A stretch of 64,000 bases of DNA from assembly GCA_009746045.1 (NCBI GenBank), contig RPFO01000649.1:41001-105000 (forward strand), given 5' to 3'. This document shows, piece after piece, positions 38,296-49,600 of the stretch (the stretch's first letter is position 1; each line of letters starts with the position of its first letter). Under the pieces are notes generated by a model, which searched no databases, had not been told where the DNA came from, and worked only from the letters and a program-made list of their open reading frames with translations. The translations under genes were made by a program, and so were the position numbers. Origin of the DNA: Mesostigma viride. Its lineage: Eukaryota > Streptophyta > Mesostigmatophyceae > Mesostigmatales > Mesostigmataceae.

Positions 38296-38589
38296 CAGCC
38301 TGCTAGGTGCCATGCCTTCATGCTTTCATGACCAAGGAGCTGGCCCTTGTCAGATTTCGCTATGAAGATGCCGGCCGCCCAGCAGCTTGGCTAGCCATGC
38401 CATACTCTCTCACTAGCCTGCGGGCTGGCATCAGCGCACCTAGCTTTGGGCTAGGAATGTTCGTAGGGGCATCATGGCGGACTTGATTACTGAGGGATAA
38501 GGATTTGCCATCGCTGGAGGTGCTGGATTGGCTCGTGCTGTCTTGCCCTTTTGCGAGACAAAGATGAGAATTACATGGTTTTCCAAGCC

Positions 38590-38905
38590 CGTAGTTCTCG
38601 TGGTTCTCTGAACATAGTTTCTTTATAGTGAGATGGAGGGGTAGACTCAATAGCTAGGTCATAGGGTTCACGTGACATACCTTTTGAGGCCGGTGCGGCC
38701 TGATCCGGATCAGTCCTGGCCAAAGCTTTGGCCAGTTTTTCTTGGCCAGATGCCAGGAGCTACGTTGAGATGTAAACCTGCCACTGCCTAGGTTTCTTTG
38801 TTAATGGCGTAGTGATTAAGTAGATCTAGATTCTTTCTCTCACGCAATATGTGACCTAATAGCCCCGGCAGCCTTACGTAAGCTGCCAGCAAAAAGGATG
38901 CCACA
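38590..38905. repeat. Diverged copy of dispersed family A
   Basis: TTCTCTGAACATAGTTTCTT at about 38596 and GGCCAGTTTTTCTTGGCCA further on parallel the better preserved copies at 54534 and 55906. It includes two perfect palindromes, CTGATCCGGATCAG and TGGCCAAAGCTTTGGCCA. No gene is seen between 38310 and 38905. Confidence 0.5.
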
Positions 38906-40164
38906 TTGCGTCATTTGTTCAGACTCAACATTTGCGTGGCGAAAAAATGTCGTCCGGGCCAAGGCCGCATGACACGCAAAAAAGGACAAAACCAAACCCA
39001 CCTAGCTAAGGTCGGCCTCTTTTCTTTTTACAAGGGCGGCGACAGCAAGCCAGGGGAAACGAACCTCTGCTTTGACGAACCTGTACTGTCGGAGCCATTT
39101 TTGGCCCTGAGCAGCAATGCCGAAGGGGCGCAAGGCTACAGCAAGGCAGGCAGCGCGCGGGGAGGTCGGGACGCCCACACCGCGGGCTGCTGCCGCCAGT
39201 CTCGCGCCAGTCGCCTTCAGCGCCAAAAAGAAGCAGCTCGCCACTCTGCTCGCCAAGTGCATCAGCCCCGCAGAGGCGGTGGGGGCAGTCAAGCAGGATT
39301 TGGTCCCGAGAACTGGGTGACGGACACCAGCTCGTGGAGCTCGAGCCAGCTGAAGTCTGTCGTGCAGTTGCTGGCCGATCACGTTGACGTTGCCGACGTG
39401 TTGGACGCACGTGACCCAAACGGAGCGTTGGTGGCAAAACTGCTGGCCGTGGCAGATCTCGCGGCGGACGAGGAGGAGGCGCTGCCACCAACGACACCTG
39501 CACAACGAAAAATGGCCAAGCCAAAAGGCGCGGCCAAGGTTTCGGCAGGTGGGGGGGCTGTCGGAAAGGAAATGAGGGCGAGGTTGGCGACATTCGTTAG
39601 GGCACCTCCGGAAACCGAAAATCAGGACGATGAGGAGGACGAGGAGGGGGAGGTCGCAGACGAGAAATTCATGCAAGGTTTGAAGGCAGCGCTGGAAGGA
39701 ATGGAGGGGGCGGGAAGCCACTTCAAGGCCTCGAAAGGGGTGGCGCTGCCGAGCCGAGCCAAGAGCGTGAAATATCGGATTTCGGAGCGGGTGCTGCCGG
39801 GGGTGTTGGAGGACGCCAGCGACAACGGGATGGGAATCCGGTCGTGGGTCATGACGGTCAAGCCTGGAAATTGGCGGAACATGGAGAACAGGAAAATTGT
39901 CATGAACATTGCATTGGCCATGGACACCCTTCTCAAGGAGCTGGGCTCAGCAGCCGGGGAGCTTGTGGGCATGGAGTACCTAATGAGGGTGGTGGCGGCC
40001 TTGCTGCAGGTGGAGGGGCAAGGAGGGGGGGGTGGAAGGTGGCCAGCCACCTCCTGCCATTGGGGGAGGAGGCTGCACTGTCAGCCACCCCGGCTGTCAA
40101 GGCAGCTCTCCAAACTGCGATCCTCTTGGACAAGCTCAGCAAGGCCCAACAAGTAGGGAAATAG
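38906..40164 (+). pseudogene. Gag-like ORF of a decayed retroelement
   Basis: Best read from ATG 39117 (MPKGRKATARQAARG), shifting frame near 39310 into a stretch that runs to about 40030, then shifting again to end at 40162 (KLSKAQQVGK). It has a basic N-terminus, an acidic DDEEDEEGEV segment and a helix-rich C-terminal half. I recognise no named domain. The gag-like role is inferred from its place just before RT-like sequence and from its composition. Two frameshifts make it non-functional unless the assembly is wrong at the G runs. Confidence 0.45.
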
Positions 40165-40379
40165 AATCCCAGCGGGACCGCTCCCTTTTCCCGCTGCCAT
40201 ACCCACTTAGGCCAGCGTACACCGCGTGGGGCAGGGTGAGATCGGCACGCCGGCGACAGCGTGCCACGCGCCGCCACCGCGAGTACACACTGCAATGCAA
40301 GGTAGTGCGTTGGCTTAATTGGCTGGGGGGGGGGGGGCAGACCCTCCTCCTACTAACCCTAGAGGGGCGTGCTCTAAGG

Positions 40380-41366
40380 GGAGGGAGGAGGCCCTTGCGA
40401 GGGTCAAGAAGCACTGCACCTGGCTCAGTCGCCGCGTGGGGGGCGTTGCGACAGGCCAGGAGCATGAGAAGGTGCTGATGCAATATATGGGAAGCAGAAT
40501 AAGTATGAACAACTGCGCGCGGACGCGGTGAGTTTGCCAAAGGCGAAGGTGACGGGGAAGGCATCGACCTGTTGGCTATGCGGCCGAGCTGGCGGGAGAT
40601 ATATGCCAGTGAAGAGAACTGCATCAAGCCAGCGGTCGCGGCGAGCGCAAGGTATTGGAATGTGCCCAAGCCCACTAGCCGGGGATGCTCCATGGCTGAA
40701 TGGGGCAAGCTCATTCTGGGCAGCGGGCGTGGGCATGGTGGCGTTCCGGGAGAGGCGGCCCGAGTGGGTGGATGGCTGCTTTGGAGTGGCCAAGGGGGTG
40801 GGTGAGCTACGGTTCATCATCAACAGGAAGCTGGGCAACCTGCTCTGGGTGGACCCCCCCAAGATCCTGCTACCCCACCTGGGCATCCTCGTGGAGGTCT
40901 GCATCAAGGGCTGGTGCTACTGCGCCAAGAGCGACCTCGTGTCATACTACTACTCCATCGAGGTGCCCGAGTGGTGGTGGGACTACCAAGGCCTTCCTAG
41001 TGTGCCGGTCGACTAGCGTAGGTCTGGCAGGGCCGAGGCGGAGGGTGTGGCCCGTGCTCAAGGTGCAAGCCATGGGACATTCCCATGCGCTGGCGCTGAG
41101 GGAGGCCATTCATGAGATGGTGCTTTACATGACCGGTGCCCTGGATCCGAGGCGGCAGGTCAACTACCTCTCAAGCGCAGGTGAGCTCACCTTGGTGTGC
41201 GACGAGTGTGGCCAGCCGCTGCGCTTGGCCATCGAGTACAAGGAGGAGCGCGCCGGGGAGCTTCAGATTGCACAGGGCCGAGGCGGAGGGTGTGGCCCGT
41301 GCTCAAGGTGCAAGCCATGGGACATTCCCATGCGGTGGCGCTGGGGGAGGCCATTCATGAGATGGT
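40380..41366 (+). pseudogene. Reverse-transcriptase-like remnant, class uncertain
   Basis: The clearest part is the frame to 41016: GELRFIINRKLGN (fingers), then CAKSDLVSYYYSIEVPEW, which resembles RT motif A with its first catalytic Asp in SDL. AMGHSHALALREAIHEM follows after a stop and frameshift and resembles motif B. Earlier parts (EALARVKKHC, REIYASEENCIKP) are in other frames. It could be DIRS-like or a related group; no tyrosine recombinase was found, because a different LTR element cuts in at 41367. A 94-bp piece is duplicated (41028-41121 and 41273-41366). Confidence 0.5.
41028..41366. repeat. 94-bp direct repeat with 151-bp spacer
   Basis: The segment starting CAGGGCCGAGGCGGAGGGTG occurs at 41028-41121 and 41273-41366 with very few differences. 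The second copy ends exactly where the LTR at 41367 begins. The repeat encodes the RT motif B-like region. Confidence 0.9.
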
Positions 41367-42036
41367 TGTTACGTCCCAGCCCAGACACACCTAGCCTGAG
41401 CTACGTAGCGAAAGATCTACCATGCCGGAATTAGGAAGATTCAAGGTGGCCAGTAATGCAGATTGCGCTTCACGACTGGAATCGTGAGATATCTGGCACC
41501 GCGACTTGATGCCAAGCTAATTAATACACACTTATAATGGCTAGCAAGACCAATTACAAATGGATAGTTGCCCCAGGTTTAATGTGTAGGCGTATTCGCA
41601 CTTATCATTCATCAAACCAAGAGGACGAGACTCTCGTCCTCGGACCAATTTCACCTAGGTCTGCCACTACGCTGGCAAGGGGCGCCGACATGGCGCCGAC
41701 CTTCCAAAGCATGCAGTCCACACAAGATCCTCGGGTCGACATCGACCCTCGCCTACAGAATCCACGCATGAGTACAATATCGCAACTAGCTATGAAGTAC
41801 GCAGCGCGGCGCGACTGCACCGGCCCCTAGAAGATACACGCATACAACAACCTAGGCCCAAAATAACTGGTCCGAATCACACAAACTGTCATAGTTCCAT
41901 ACAAAAGTCCTGACCAAGGGACAATTCCCAAATTAAGTACCGAAATGAGTCCCAAAGTCCTACGGACTATGACAACAAGTCAAACTACATAATTTATTCC
42001 ATTGTTACGTCCGTCCAAAAGGGCCGGGACGTAACA
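41367..42036 (-). repeat. 3' LTR, complete (670 bp)
   Basis: On the minus strand it begins TGTTACGTCCCGGCCC at 42036 right after a polypurine tract, and ends GGGACGTAACA at 41367. An extra inverted copy of the terminal motif (GGACGTAACA) lies about 34 bp inside its start. Confidence 0.85.
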
Positions 42037-42050
42037 CTCCTCCCCCCCCA
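42037..42050 (-). promoter_or_regulatory. Polypurine tract
   Basis: Minus strand TGGGGGGGGAGGAG directly before the LTR start. This is the expected primer site for plus-strand DNA synthesis in an LTR element. Confidence 0.75.
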
Positions 42051-45000
42051 CGGGGGTCGGTAGTCCCTACCGTACAAGAGATAGAAAGGAAACAAGTAAC
42101 CTACGCTACTATAAGAGTACTATGTCCCAACCCCGGTTCACCCGCGGGTTAGTAATACCAATTCCTCTAGAGGTTGATACACAGGACCAACCCTGACGTA
42201 GTAGCATGAACCAGGATGACAAGATAATTCTGCTATCCGTCATAAAACTCTCACAACCATCTCAGCGACCGCCGTTGTTGGCGCGCCGATCCACTGGAGC
42301 CATCTTAGGGGGCGCCACCGCGTGCCCTATCCCATCCACATAATAATGCACAGTCCATGTAATCCCGCGCAACCAGTCCTGAGGTCCTGAGCAGCCTCAA
42401 ACTTGATGAAATGTTGACCATAGGGGTACTATGTCCCAGCCCTTGTGCACCAACGAGCCAGTGAAACCAGGTCCCCCCAGACTTGCCACGCAAGGGCAAC
42501 TCTTTATATATAGCCAATCGGGCCTGTCAGCAAGAGGGAATATTTTTCCTGCATACAACTTGATGATCCGGCCGACGAGGTGGCCAGTCATGTATCCCGT
42601 CCAGCCGAAACCCAGCCTTACAGCGCGACTGATGCGCGTAATCACATGACGATTAAGAAGTACTACTAGCGTCGACGACGGTGAGGCACAGCATGCAGTG
42701 CAGGCCCCATGCTCAGAAGCGAGGGCGTGCACCAGAAGAATCTGATCCATCGCCTCACTACCGACAGTTGTACGCGTCCTCTCAAATACAGGCGCGCCGT
42801 GAGCCAACCGACCATGCAACGTGGCCGTCCCTGGCCGCCGCTGGAGTGGCTGTATAGAGGGGGAAGCCCTAGCGTGGCCGCTAGAGTGCGCCTCCCCTGC
42901 ACCTGCGAACGCATGCAGGTGCCCGCAAGGCCCTAGTGTGTCCACTAGAGTGCGCCCCGCCGTCTCTATCCAGCACAGGAAACAGTCAAAGTCGATCAAC
43001 ACCGGAAACTTGGATAATATGGCACGTTAAGTGCCCAAAACTAGCAGGGCCCCAGCGTGTCCACTGGAGTGCGCCCTGCCAACTCCTCCACGAAGCTGCA
43101 GTAAGTTAGGCACAACACCACTCCGGCCGACGTGCATAGACCGGAGCAGTCGCCGGTCCCCGCATTCCTTACTGCCAATGTGCCTGAACTCCACCGCAAG
43201 CGCACGGTTGATGTTTGCGCAGGCCCATATGCATGTGATGCTCAAGGCCGCCGACGTGGACTGCATAGCGCCCGCAATGCCCGCACTTATATAATGCAAT
43301 GGGCAGGTCGGGGAGTGACACGCCTTGCAGGAACTGCCGTATCAGTAACGTTGCCCCTGCGAGACACCGTGCTGCTCATGGAGTAGGGCCGAAGCAACCC
43401 CGCAGTCCCAAACAAGAGCTCCTCGGGCTCGATCGCGCCCATGCAGCGCACAGGTGCTCAAGCACATACAGCGATCGTGGGCCGGGGTCAATCCCGCGCA
43501 CGACCGATCACCGCCTGTCCACCCCGCTTGGCTGTCTTGCCCAGGATCCCGATTCCCGCAACAGAAACACGCCCCTATGTATGCAGTCCCCACCGCGCAT
43601 TGCCACATCCCCCACTCGAAGCTTGAAGGCCTCTCACCACCCCTGTACCAGTGCATGGCCATGGGGTATAGTACATTTTGAAGCCCACACAGCCCGCCCG
43701 CCATGCACATGGAACGCCCTGCTCTGAGTCCCTCATCCATGCAACCTCGTAGGCGCGCGGACACGAGCCACTTGCAAATCACGCTCGATCGGCCTCCACC
43801 AGTGGTGCAAGGAACAACTCCCTACCGGGCTCAGCCCACAGGAGGGACGCGAACACTGCGCGATGGTAGCCATGCACAGGGTCGCGGGCAGTGACCAGGT
43901 GCTCAGACTCCAGCAGCTCGGTCCTGCCTGCCTCTCAGTCTCGGGTCGCCGTTACTACAGTCCCCGTGACTCGCCCTCGACGGCCAGATCCCGCACGTCC
44001 CGTACCTCAGTGCTCTGCCATGGCTCAGCGCGCGTCAGCGCCGGGTCCGCTCAGAGCGGATGTACCGGCCCTATGCAGTGATACCGGTGTTACTCGGACA
44101 CCGGCAGTCTGCGGGGCGACAGCGCCACATCATGTGGCATCGGCACCATGCACGCGCACTGTTGAGGCGGTGAGACAATGACCGGACACCGCCACCTGCT
44201 TCTGATGCAACCACGACCGGCACCAGCGCAACCAGTGCAACCACGACCGGCTGGGTCATCCACCACTACTGCCGGCAGTACGTGCTGTCGCCATGCAACT
44301 GCACCGTGCCCGCATATGCTTGCAGCCCCGGGGGCCCTTACTCCCGACGGTCGCGGCGGACGCGGGCGCGCCCCGCATGCACGGTTACTCGAGCCCAGGA
44401 GTGCCCTGACCCAGCTAGGCGTCGACTCAATGCCGGGGTAGCCAATTGGTTGGCTACCGACAATTCAACAAGGTGCTGTACATCTGTTTGCCGGCCGACC
44501 ACGATTCAGTACAGGCTCCGCCCTGCCTGATCGCCCAGTCGCATCGGGGTTGCAACAGCCTCCACGCACCGTGCCGTCTCCATGCACCGTGCCGCAATGG
44601 TGAAATTAATCACGTACGGGTGCACGAGAAGCGAGGCGCGTCCCTCATGCGCCAGGAAGTCAGGGAGCCGTGACTCATAGCCGCCAGCCGGAAGACTCCC
44701 TATAATAATACTTGGCCGCGTGCCATGGGACTCCGCGTCCGTTGGTCACGCGGGACGCGACGTGCAGTCAGGCCGTAGTCTGGGGTCACTGGCACTCGCT
44801 GCCGAATCCGGCATCCCACGCGGAGATGCCTCGGTACGGACGCCTTAGTAGTAGAATCATCAAGCATCCGGTGAGCCCATGTCCAAAAAGGCCAGGACCA
44901 TGTGCACATGCGGTGCTGAGTGCCTGACGTGGTCCTCTTCGGGACGACCCGTTCAAGCCCACCGCCAACTGCAGATTATCCCATAGAGAATATATCATGG

Positions 45001-45471
45001 AGAAAATATATTATATAGAAAATAGAGAATATCGAAAATATATAATATCCGCACGCTGGCGCATCGATCCCTGGCATGGCAGTAGAAGGGTCGTCGGATC
45101 CACGCGCGGCTGCGCATCGATCCCTGGCATGGCAGTAGAAGGGTCGTCGGATCCACGCGCGGCTGCGGTGGATTCCTACATAGATGGCCGGCTCGATCCA
45201 AAGCCGAACCGTGCCGATCATACAGGAGCTAGATATAATTAAGAAGAGTATGGTATCATAAAGAAGTGTAGTGGACCAGTACAAGTACTTAGTATATAAA
45301 AGGTAGGTATAGTAAAGAAGTATATGGTATTATTAGTAGCCATCTGGTTTCATACGCTCTGCGACCCCTCCCCTTCCCCCGGGGACGACGCGTCCACGCG
45401 ATCGTCCAATTACTGCCAAGGAGTCAAGGATGCTGGACCGCCGTGTAATGCTATGTGCCCTATACTCGCTG
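42051..45471. other. Internal region of LTR element without recognisable pol
   Basis: No RT, RNase H, integrase or chromodomain motif can be seen in any frame. Minus-strand open frames (for example 42397-43002) are short and unfamiliar. It contains short recurring phrases (GTCCACTAGAGTGCGCC types near 42890, 42940, 43060) and a 53-bp tandem pair at 45061-45166. AT-rich TATATAAAAG lies near 45293. Confidence 0.6.
45061..45166. repeat. 53-bp tandem duplication
   Basis: GCATCGATCCCTGGCATGGC starts at 45061 and again at 45114, followed each time by the same AGTAGAAGGGTCGTCGGATC segment. Confidence 0.9.
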
Positions 45472-45881
45472 TCAGGGCACCAAAAGGAACCATCGGGAAA
45501 CCAAACCACTCGCCGGCGCACGCGAATGTCCACATCCTGCGCGTCCAAAGTCGAGCCCAATGATGATGTCCGCTGCGCCCAGCGGTGCGATGGTCGCAGC
45601 CAGGTCGAACGGGGTGCCTTGCAGCACACCTTTGATATCTGCCAGACCGGGCGATTGGTGTTGGCGACCATCCGAGTGGGTCAGATGCACGGCCGTCCGG
45701 TGTGGGGGCTGGGCGTCAGGCCCAGCCGGCGCACCAGTGCCGCGTTGATGAAGGACGTGGAAGCGCCTGTGTCGACCAAAAACTTGACATCCATGACGGT
45801 TGGTTGGCCGTGTCTGAATATATTATTACATTCATATATAAAATATCCCATTACCGCCAACGGTACCCTATATAAAACCAC
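45472..45881 (-). pseudogene. Retropepsin-like aspartic protease of the LTR element
   Basis: 45881-45681 encodes VKFLVDTGASTSFINAALV, with the catalytic DTGAS motif and the usual following strand and helix (VRRLGL). After a frameshift near 45690, 45690-45472 gives the C-terminal half, ending PLGAADIIIGLDF, like the ILGxDW motif of retropepsins. It would process Gag-Pol. One frameshift breaks it. It lies downstream of gag on the same strand. Confidence 0.7.
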
Positions 45882-46140
45882 TAGTGCTAGACGCCTAATA
45901 GTAATTTCCCATTACCGCCAACGGCGTCTATGCATGGGGTCAGTGTATGATTCCAAACACCCCCCTTACTGCTGATAGCATGATAACAGGGTGACCTGCT
46001 ACTGTGCAGGACCAATGCACCCTTCGTACTACTGACATCATGATAACAGGGTGACCTGCTACTGTGCAGGACCAATGCACCCTTGGTATTTGGTACAGAT
46101 GTGGGGCAAAACAGACACCCCCCCTTGCCCTACACAGGTG
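45840..46140. repeat. Short duplications between gag and protease
   Basis: CATTACCGCCAACGG occurs at about 45849 and 45910. A 60-bp tandem pair starting TGATAACAGGGTGACCTGCT lies at 45981 and 46041. They separate gag from protease and probably reflect local replication errors. Confidence 0.85.
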
Positions 46141-46324
46141 GGCATTCTCAGAATGGCTAAGGTGGCCAGCCACTAGGACTGGAAAAGCGCACCGGAATGA
46201 ACATATTATAAAAATATAATTATTAGTTAAATATACTTATATATATATATTATAGTATACTTCCCAGCGGCAAACTCGTAACCGGCCACTGCTGGTGACT
46301 CAAAGGTCGCACGCTGTCCGGAGG

Positions 46325-48014
46325 CTAGTCGTGAGCCTCGATCTCATTGACCGCGCGCAGCACGCCCTTGGTAGAACTCATCGCTGGCGGCCGCGGCTGC
46401 TGGTGCTGAGTCGTGAACTGCCGGGCCTGCTGGCGCCCGCTCGTCCGCGTTGCGGGGCTTTCCCTTGGGCCGGAGGAGTCCGGGCGACTGCCGAACGCCG
46501 GGCCTGAAAACCTGGGCTCGGTCTCCCCCGTGCCACGTCCAGCGTGCCTGCTACGGAGTTTGGGGCAGTCGCGCCTGAGGTGACCCACCTCAAAGCACAT
46601 GAAGCAACGGGCTTTACTCGCGTCGATGGCGTTGAGGCCATGGTCAGCGTTCCCGTCCTCCAGGTCATCGGGGGAGTCATCGCTCCTCGCCGTCGTGCGG
46701 GGGACCTGATCGGTAGAACCGACGCACCGATGGTGCGCGCCGCGAGCCACGACGTCGGCCACCTGCAGAAGATATCTCTGGATATTCAAGATGTCCCACT
46801 CCTTCCAAGGAACCTCAGCGTAGTGCTTTAGTACCTCGTCCTGCAGCTCGGGGCTGAGTGCCTCAATGAATCTGATCTTGTACTCGTACCAGGTCATGTC
46901 GGTCAGGTAGGCGGCGCTGGACTCAAACTTGGACAGGAACTCGCGATACGGAGTGGTCCCCTGGCGCAGCTTGCCGAAGGCGAGTCGCTCGTGGATCTCC
47001 GCGTCTGGGGGTACCAACTTGCGGCGCACCCTGTCCATCAACTCCTCCACGGTTTGCGGGTACGACTGGGATGCGATGCTCTCACAGTTCAAGATGCTCA
47101 CCACCGCGGGGTCCATGCAGGTGTTGACCACGAGCGGGATCAGATCACAGGTGGCAAGCTCCCAGCTGTAGTGATTGCGCCAAACGGTATACTGCTGTTG
47201 CCACATGCGCCCCCATTCGTCAATCTCCCGCGGTTTCATGTCCGCGTGCAGCTTGGGAACATTCTTGAACGTGGGCAACGGTGGGGCCTTCACCGTATTA
47301 GGCTTGGGCCCACCGACCTCCCGGTAGGCGATGGAGCCGAAGGCTGGGGGCTGCGACCGGGGGAGAGATCCGGATCTGGTCGGCGTGCCGTGCGTCCGCC
47401 GCACCTGTACCGACGAGGGGTGTTCATACCCCGGGTCCTCCAAGGCCACTCTGCTGAAATTCAGGTTGCTGACGACCGCAGGCGAGTGGACCATGCTGCT
47501 GTCCTGCGCCCGAGGTCGCTGCGGTTGGGGGACGTGTCGCTGGACGGTTGTCTGAGTCCCCTCGTCGTGTGCGGTGGCGCTGCTTCTGTCACCCCCTAGC
47601 CAGGCCCGTGGCCTATGAGCTCCAAAGGGCGGGTCCTGTGCCCCTGGTTCCTCGATATCCTCCACGGCCCCCTCCAAATCGCCGAATTCGCCATCTGCCC
47701 CGGTGTCCTCACCGTCATCCTCAGAGTTCCACAACACCATGGGTAGTAGGGAAGCACTGCCAAAGGACACTCGACGCCTGCCCCGGTGTGTTGTGGCCGG
47801 CGGAGGTCCCATGGAGCGGCCGCGCCCAGCCCAGGGCTGCGATGGTCGCTCCGTGGCTGGCAGAGCATGATAACGGTAGTACTGCGTGCTTTCATTCTCG
47901 TGCCCTGTCTGCTCAGGATACCGCGGCGGCCACTGTGGTCGTTGCTGCTGCTGCTGCGGTTGCTGCTGCTGCTGCTGCTGCGGTTGCTGCTGCTGCTGCT
48001 GCTGCTGCTGCCGC

Positions 48015-48060
<46 letters not shown>

Positions 48061-48086
48061 GCTGCTGCTGCTGCTGCTGCCGCTGC

Positions 48087-48118
<32 letters not shown>

Positions 48119-48376
48119 GAAACCCCCCTGGAGCATCTCCTGGCTGCGCCCGTCCCCCCCTTGTTCCAACCTGGAGTCTGGACTGTCACCATCTGATGAA
48201 TCTCTGCGGCCCTGGTCTCTGAATCCTGGGGAGCCTTCCGCAGGTCTCTCCATGACCTCACCTGTACCTGTCCCTACTTGGACGTGCGGTGGTACCTCTA
48301 CCACCTCTATACCTTGCTCGTGGTTGTCTACCTGTTCTATCTCGCTGTTGACAGGTTCTCTCCGTTTTCGTGGCAT
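46325..48376 (-). CDS. Gag polyprotein with CCHC zinc knuckle and polyQ
   Basis: Intact 683-residue ORF. Residues 1-85 are acidic and polar; about 86-145 is a polyglutamine tract with Arg and Pro breaks. About 355-560 is a helical capsid-like region (REIDEWGRMWQQQYTVWRNH, KLRQGTTPYREFLSKFE, WYEYKIRFIEALSPELQDEV), typical of Ty3/Gypsy-type Gag. Near 605 there is one zinc knuckle CFMCFEVGHLRRDC (CX2CX4HX4C). It would package element RNA into particles. Start ATG 48376; stop 46327-46325. It is the only large intact retroelement ORF in the window, and its preservation fits near-identical LTRs. The CAG/CTG-rich repeat also opens plus-strand frames, which are spurious. Confidence 0.88.
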
Positions 48377-48645
48377 GGTGCTCGTACCGATACCTTACAC
48401 AGCAGGCAACACCTCCCCAGAAAGAAAGAGAGAGAGGGAGAGAGTGCAACCACGTGCTATAGATCTTATATATGTAGGACCTAGTACTATTCCCTAGTAA
48501 TAATCTCTTCTACTGTTTGCTGGGGCCAATGGTCAACTGAGAGAAGGTCACTGTAACTGCTGTCCCCTCCCCCTGACTGCTGAGCGTGGGTGGTTTAGAG
48601 CATTCACGTGTAGTGTGCATCCCCTCAGGCAATGGCATGTGTTCC

Positions 48646-48849
48646 CTAACACCTATCTGCGTCCATGATGATATCAAATCCCTTCCACTTGGCACTAGAG
48701 TCTTTAGACATTATCTTATCCTTGATGTGTTCTTCACATGCCTTCCAACTGTAAAATATGGCTGGTCTACCCTCGCCCCCATCATGGGCCACGGCATAGT
48801 AAGGAAATCCAGATTGACCACCCTTATTTATTCTGTTGCGTCTGGGCAT
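48646..48849 (-). CDS. Small RNase H1 hybrid-binding-like (Cauli_VI-type) ORF
   Basis: 67 residues in the leader between the 5' LTR and gag. It contains FPYYAVAHDGGEGRPAIFYS, then WKACEEHI, then AKWKGFDIIMDA. This matches the layout of the RNase HI N-terminal hybrid-binding/viroplasmin domain (Tyr-Ala-Val, Gly-Arg, Ile-Tyr-x-Ser-Trp, Cys, Lys-x-Phe). In other proteins that domain binds RNA:DNA hybrids or dsRNA and is normally fused to RNase H. Here it stands alone with a start (48849) and stop. It may be an accessory protein of the element, or a captured exon. No RNase H catalytic domain is seen nearby. Confidence 0.6.
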   Translation of the reverse strand: MPRRNRINKGGQSGFPYYAVAHDGGEGRPAIFYSWKACEEHIKDKIMSKDSSAKWKGFDIIMDADRC

Positions 48850-49586
48850 GTTACATCATAGGCTGGCAGAGGCTTGCAAGCAGGAGAGAAGGAGGGGATC
48901 CCAGGCTACCTCTAGGTGCAGTGACCTTTACCAACACAAACGAGGGAGAAGCACAGAGTCTAACACAGCACACGCCCGAGCTTTCCGCGGAACGGGCTAT
49001 ACGCACACACGGAGGTAAACACCGTCAACACAGTCGGCAACAGCCAGACGGTATCCACCCCCACGACCCCTTGCAGGTCAAACAACGAATGGCCGTCTCC
49101 GCGACGTCCATGGGCTCCAACGACATTTACAACCTATAGAGGGTACAACATATAACATAAACCCCCTACGCGTGCGGTCCCGGAGAGAAAGCGAGCTCGC
49201 CAGCTAGCCTTCAGCAGGCATAGCTTGTAAAGAAAGAATTCTAACTAGGGGACGTACCATCTTCGATGACGTTAATCCCTCCTGAGCTGGCCGCCACCCG
49301 GTGTCGTTGAAGGCAAGCCCTGGCCGCCACTAGGTGTCGTTGAAAACAGGAGAGCTGAACGCTATCGTTGACAGCACCTCACCACAGGACTATTGCTAGC
49401 CCCGCCGAGTATCCCAGACTGGCCGCTTGCTGCCTAGGTCGTCGTTGAATCCCTTTACGGGCTGGCCGCCGGCCTGTCAGCAATCGTTGAATTCCGGAAC
49501 CTCTACCTACGCCAAGCTCCGCCTTGGTATCCTAATTGGCTCACTAACCCTCTCCGCGAGAGTTAGCTAACCTTTCCAGCACATTT
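48850..49586. other. Leader of the LTR element
   Basis: No other gene seen. 49280-49500 holds about four or five imperfect copies of CTGGCCGCC followed some bases later by TCGTTGAA, which may form stem-loops in the element RNA. Confidence 0.5.
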
Positions 49587-49600
49587 CCTCCGATAACCAG
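49587..49600 (-). promoter_or_regulatory. Putative tRNA primer-binding site
   Basis: Directly after the 5' LTR the minus strand reads CTGGTTATCGGAGG. It resembles the common initiator-Met primer site (TGGTATCAGAG) with an extra T, or may use another tRNA. Confidence 0.5.

Noticed and set aside
41537..41830. 97-codon ORF repeated identically at 49769-50062
   Set aside because: It lies inside both LTRs on the strand opposite to gag. Identity of the two copies reflects LTR identity, not protein conservation.
47548..48497. Plus-strand Ala-, Leu- or Cys-rich ORFs
   Set aside because: They are shadows of the polyglutamine-coding repeat of the minus-strand gag.
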